A program made the position numbers and the translations under genes. Below, piece after piece: positions 63,287 to 64,000 of a stretch of DNA of 64,000 nt (positions are counted from its first letter, which is position 1; every line of letters begins with the position of its first letter). The stretch is from the NCBI RefSeq assembly GCF_024606225.1, contig NZ_JAGRPU010000028.1, positions 1-64,000 of the forward strand, in the 5' to 3' direction. The notes below the pieces were generated by a model, which did no database searches, was not told the DNA's origin, and saw nothing but the letters and a program-made list of their open reading frames with translations. Source of the stretch: Endozoicomonas sp. ISHI1 (GTDB lineage: Bacteria; Pseudomonadota; Gammaproteobacteria; Pseudomonadales; Endozoicomonadaceae).

Positions 63287-64000
63287 GAGTGCTCCTATTG
63301 TCATTCTTGTGGATGATATGACCATCAACGGTATGTTCATGATCATGATGGTGGGTGTAGATAGCCAGCTCTTCGGACTCTCCACCAAAAAGCTTCAGGT
63401 AAGCAGGGTGTTGACGAACCTGATGGGGGTGGCCTGAGCAACAGAGATGCTGGTTCAGACAAATAACCCGATCTGTTGAAGCCATCACCAGATGAAGGTC
63501 ATGGGAGACCATTAAAACAGAGCAGCCGTCTTTCAGCTCGGGGCTGCTCCCATTTCTGAGTTCGGTAATCAGATGATAAAGCTCTTTCTGGCCATTGACA
63601 TCCACACCCTGAACCGGTTCATCGAGCACCAGCAGATGAGGTCTGTTCAGCAATGCCCTGGCTAACAATGTTCGCTGCAGCTCTCCGCCTGAAAGTGAAT
63701 GAACCGGTGAGTTCATGACGTGGGCGACACCGGTTCTTGCCAGTGCCGAACAAATGTGTTTTTCTGACTGTCCTGTCAGGGAAAGAAAGCGTCTTACGCT
63801 CAGGGGCATGCTTTCGTCAACATGCAATTTTTGAGGCATATAGCCGATACGCAGACCTTCTTTTACCGAACGGCTTCCGGAATCAGGAGACAGCAGACCC
63901 AGAACAACTCTGACCAGTGTCGTTTTACCAGCTCCATTCGGGCCTATCAGGGTCACGATTTCACCAGCTTCCACGTCCAGTGAAATATCGGTAACGACTT
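63279..64000 (-). CDS. znuC: zinc ABC transporter ATP-binding protein ZnuC (start beyond the window)
   Basis: The frame continues past the window edge at 64000, so the first residues are missing; about 239 residues are visible. Walker A (Gly-Pro-Asn-Gly-Ala-Gly-Lys-Thr-Thr), the Met-Pro-Gln-Lys-Leu motif typical of ZnuC, the signature Leu-Ser-Gly-Gly-Glu-Leu-Gln-Arg and Walker B (Leu-Leu-Val-Leu-Asp-Glu-Pro) are present. The C-terminal tail is unusually rich in His (Thr-His-His-His-Asp-His-Glu-His, then Gly-His-Ile-Ile-His), which suggests metal binding. With ZnuB it imports zinc; znuA and zur are not in view. Confidence 0.93.
   Translation of the reverse strand, partial: VVTDISLDVEAGEIVTLIGPNGAGKTTLVRVVLGLLSPDSGSRSVKEGLRIGYMPQKLHVDESMPLSVRRFLSLTGQSEKHICSALARTGVAHVMNSPVHSLSGGELQRTLLARALLNRPHLLVLDEPVQGVDVNGQKELYHLITELRNGSSPELKDGCSVLMVSHDLHLVMASTDRVICLNQHLCCSGHPHQVRQHPAYLKLFGGESEELAIYTHHHDHEHTVDGHIIHKNDNRSTHA

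Overview
The window looks like a chromosomal segment of a marine gammaproteobacterium of the Oceanospirillales type, most probably Endozoicomonas or a close relative. This is inferred. The backbone gene order (glyQS, trkA-rsmB-fmt-def, LysM-dprA, purEK, tsaC-hemF-aroE, then coxBA-ctaG-coxC-surf1-ctaA-ctaB-sco) is the order known near the replication origin in Pseudomonas-like genomes. The accessory genes resemble eukaryotic proteins or secreted proteins, as expected of an animal-associated symbiont.

Layout. 1-1380: a degraded ankyrin-like remnant and a complete IS5-family element inserted exactly at the glyS stop codon. 1380-10693 (minus): glycyl-tRNA synthetase, Trk potassium uptake, rsmB, fmt and def, with a cluster of three consensus DnaA boxes between glyQ and trkH. 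10694-12430: a MITE-like repeat and a gene for an SPRY-domain/SOCS-box protein close to animal SPSB proteins. 12431-14593: LysM protein and dprA. 14594-19200: a defence island with a frameshifted HNH endonuclease, a C5 cytosine methyltransferase and a SIR2-like plus DUF262 gene pair. 19684-25351: purEK, tsaC, hemF and aroE with two toxin-antitoxin modules. 25684-29736: a 1124-residue exported glycine-rich protein of unknown function and a YiiX/NlpC-P60-like hydrolase. 29749-34462 (minus): polyamine operon speE-speA-speD-speB, in which SpeD is of the eukaryotic type. 34750-36118: a small secreted protein and a DUF29 protein. 36328-42046 (minus): oligopeptide ABC transporter oppABCDF. 42706-48146: marC-like gene, a heptad-repeat coiled-coil protein, gamma carbonic anhydrase, prlC and neighbours. 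49119-62498: aa3-type cytochrome c oxidase with its heme A and copper assembly genes, interrupted by a Uma2-like gene and by three tandem secreted diacylglycerol/sphingosine kinase-like paralogues. 62504-64000 (minus): znuB and the start-truncated znuC.

How the genes work together. The polyamine operon is complete for arginine to agmatine to putrescine to spermidine. The cox block supplies the oxidase subunits, copper delivery (Cox11, Sco) and heme A synthesis (CtaB, CtaA). The most notable accessory content is a set of candidate host-directed proteins (SPSB-like, secreted lipid-kinase-like, 1124-residue protein). A small defence island and a family of about 100-bp palindromic mobile repeats, which share a CTAG-type target with the resident IS, complete the picture. 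No rRNA, tRNA or CRISPR array was recognised.
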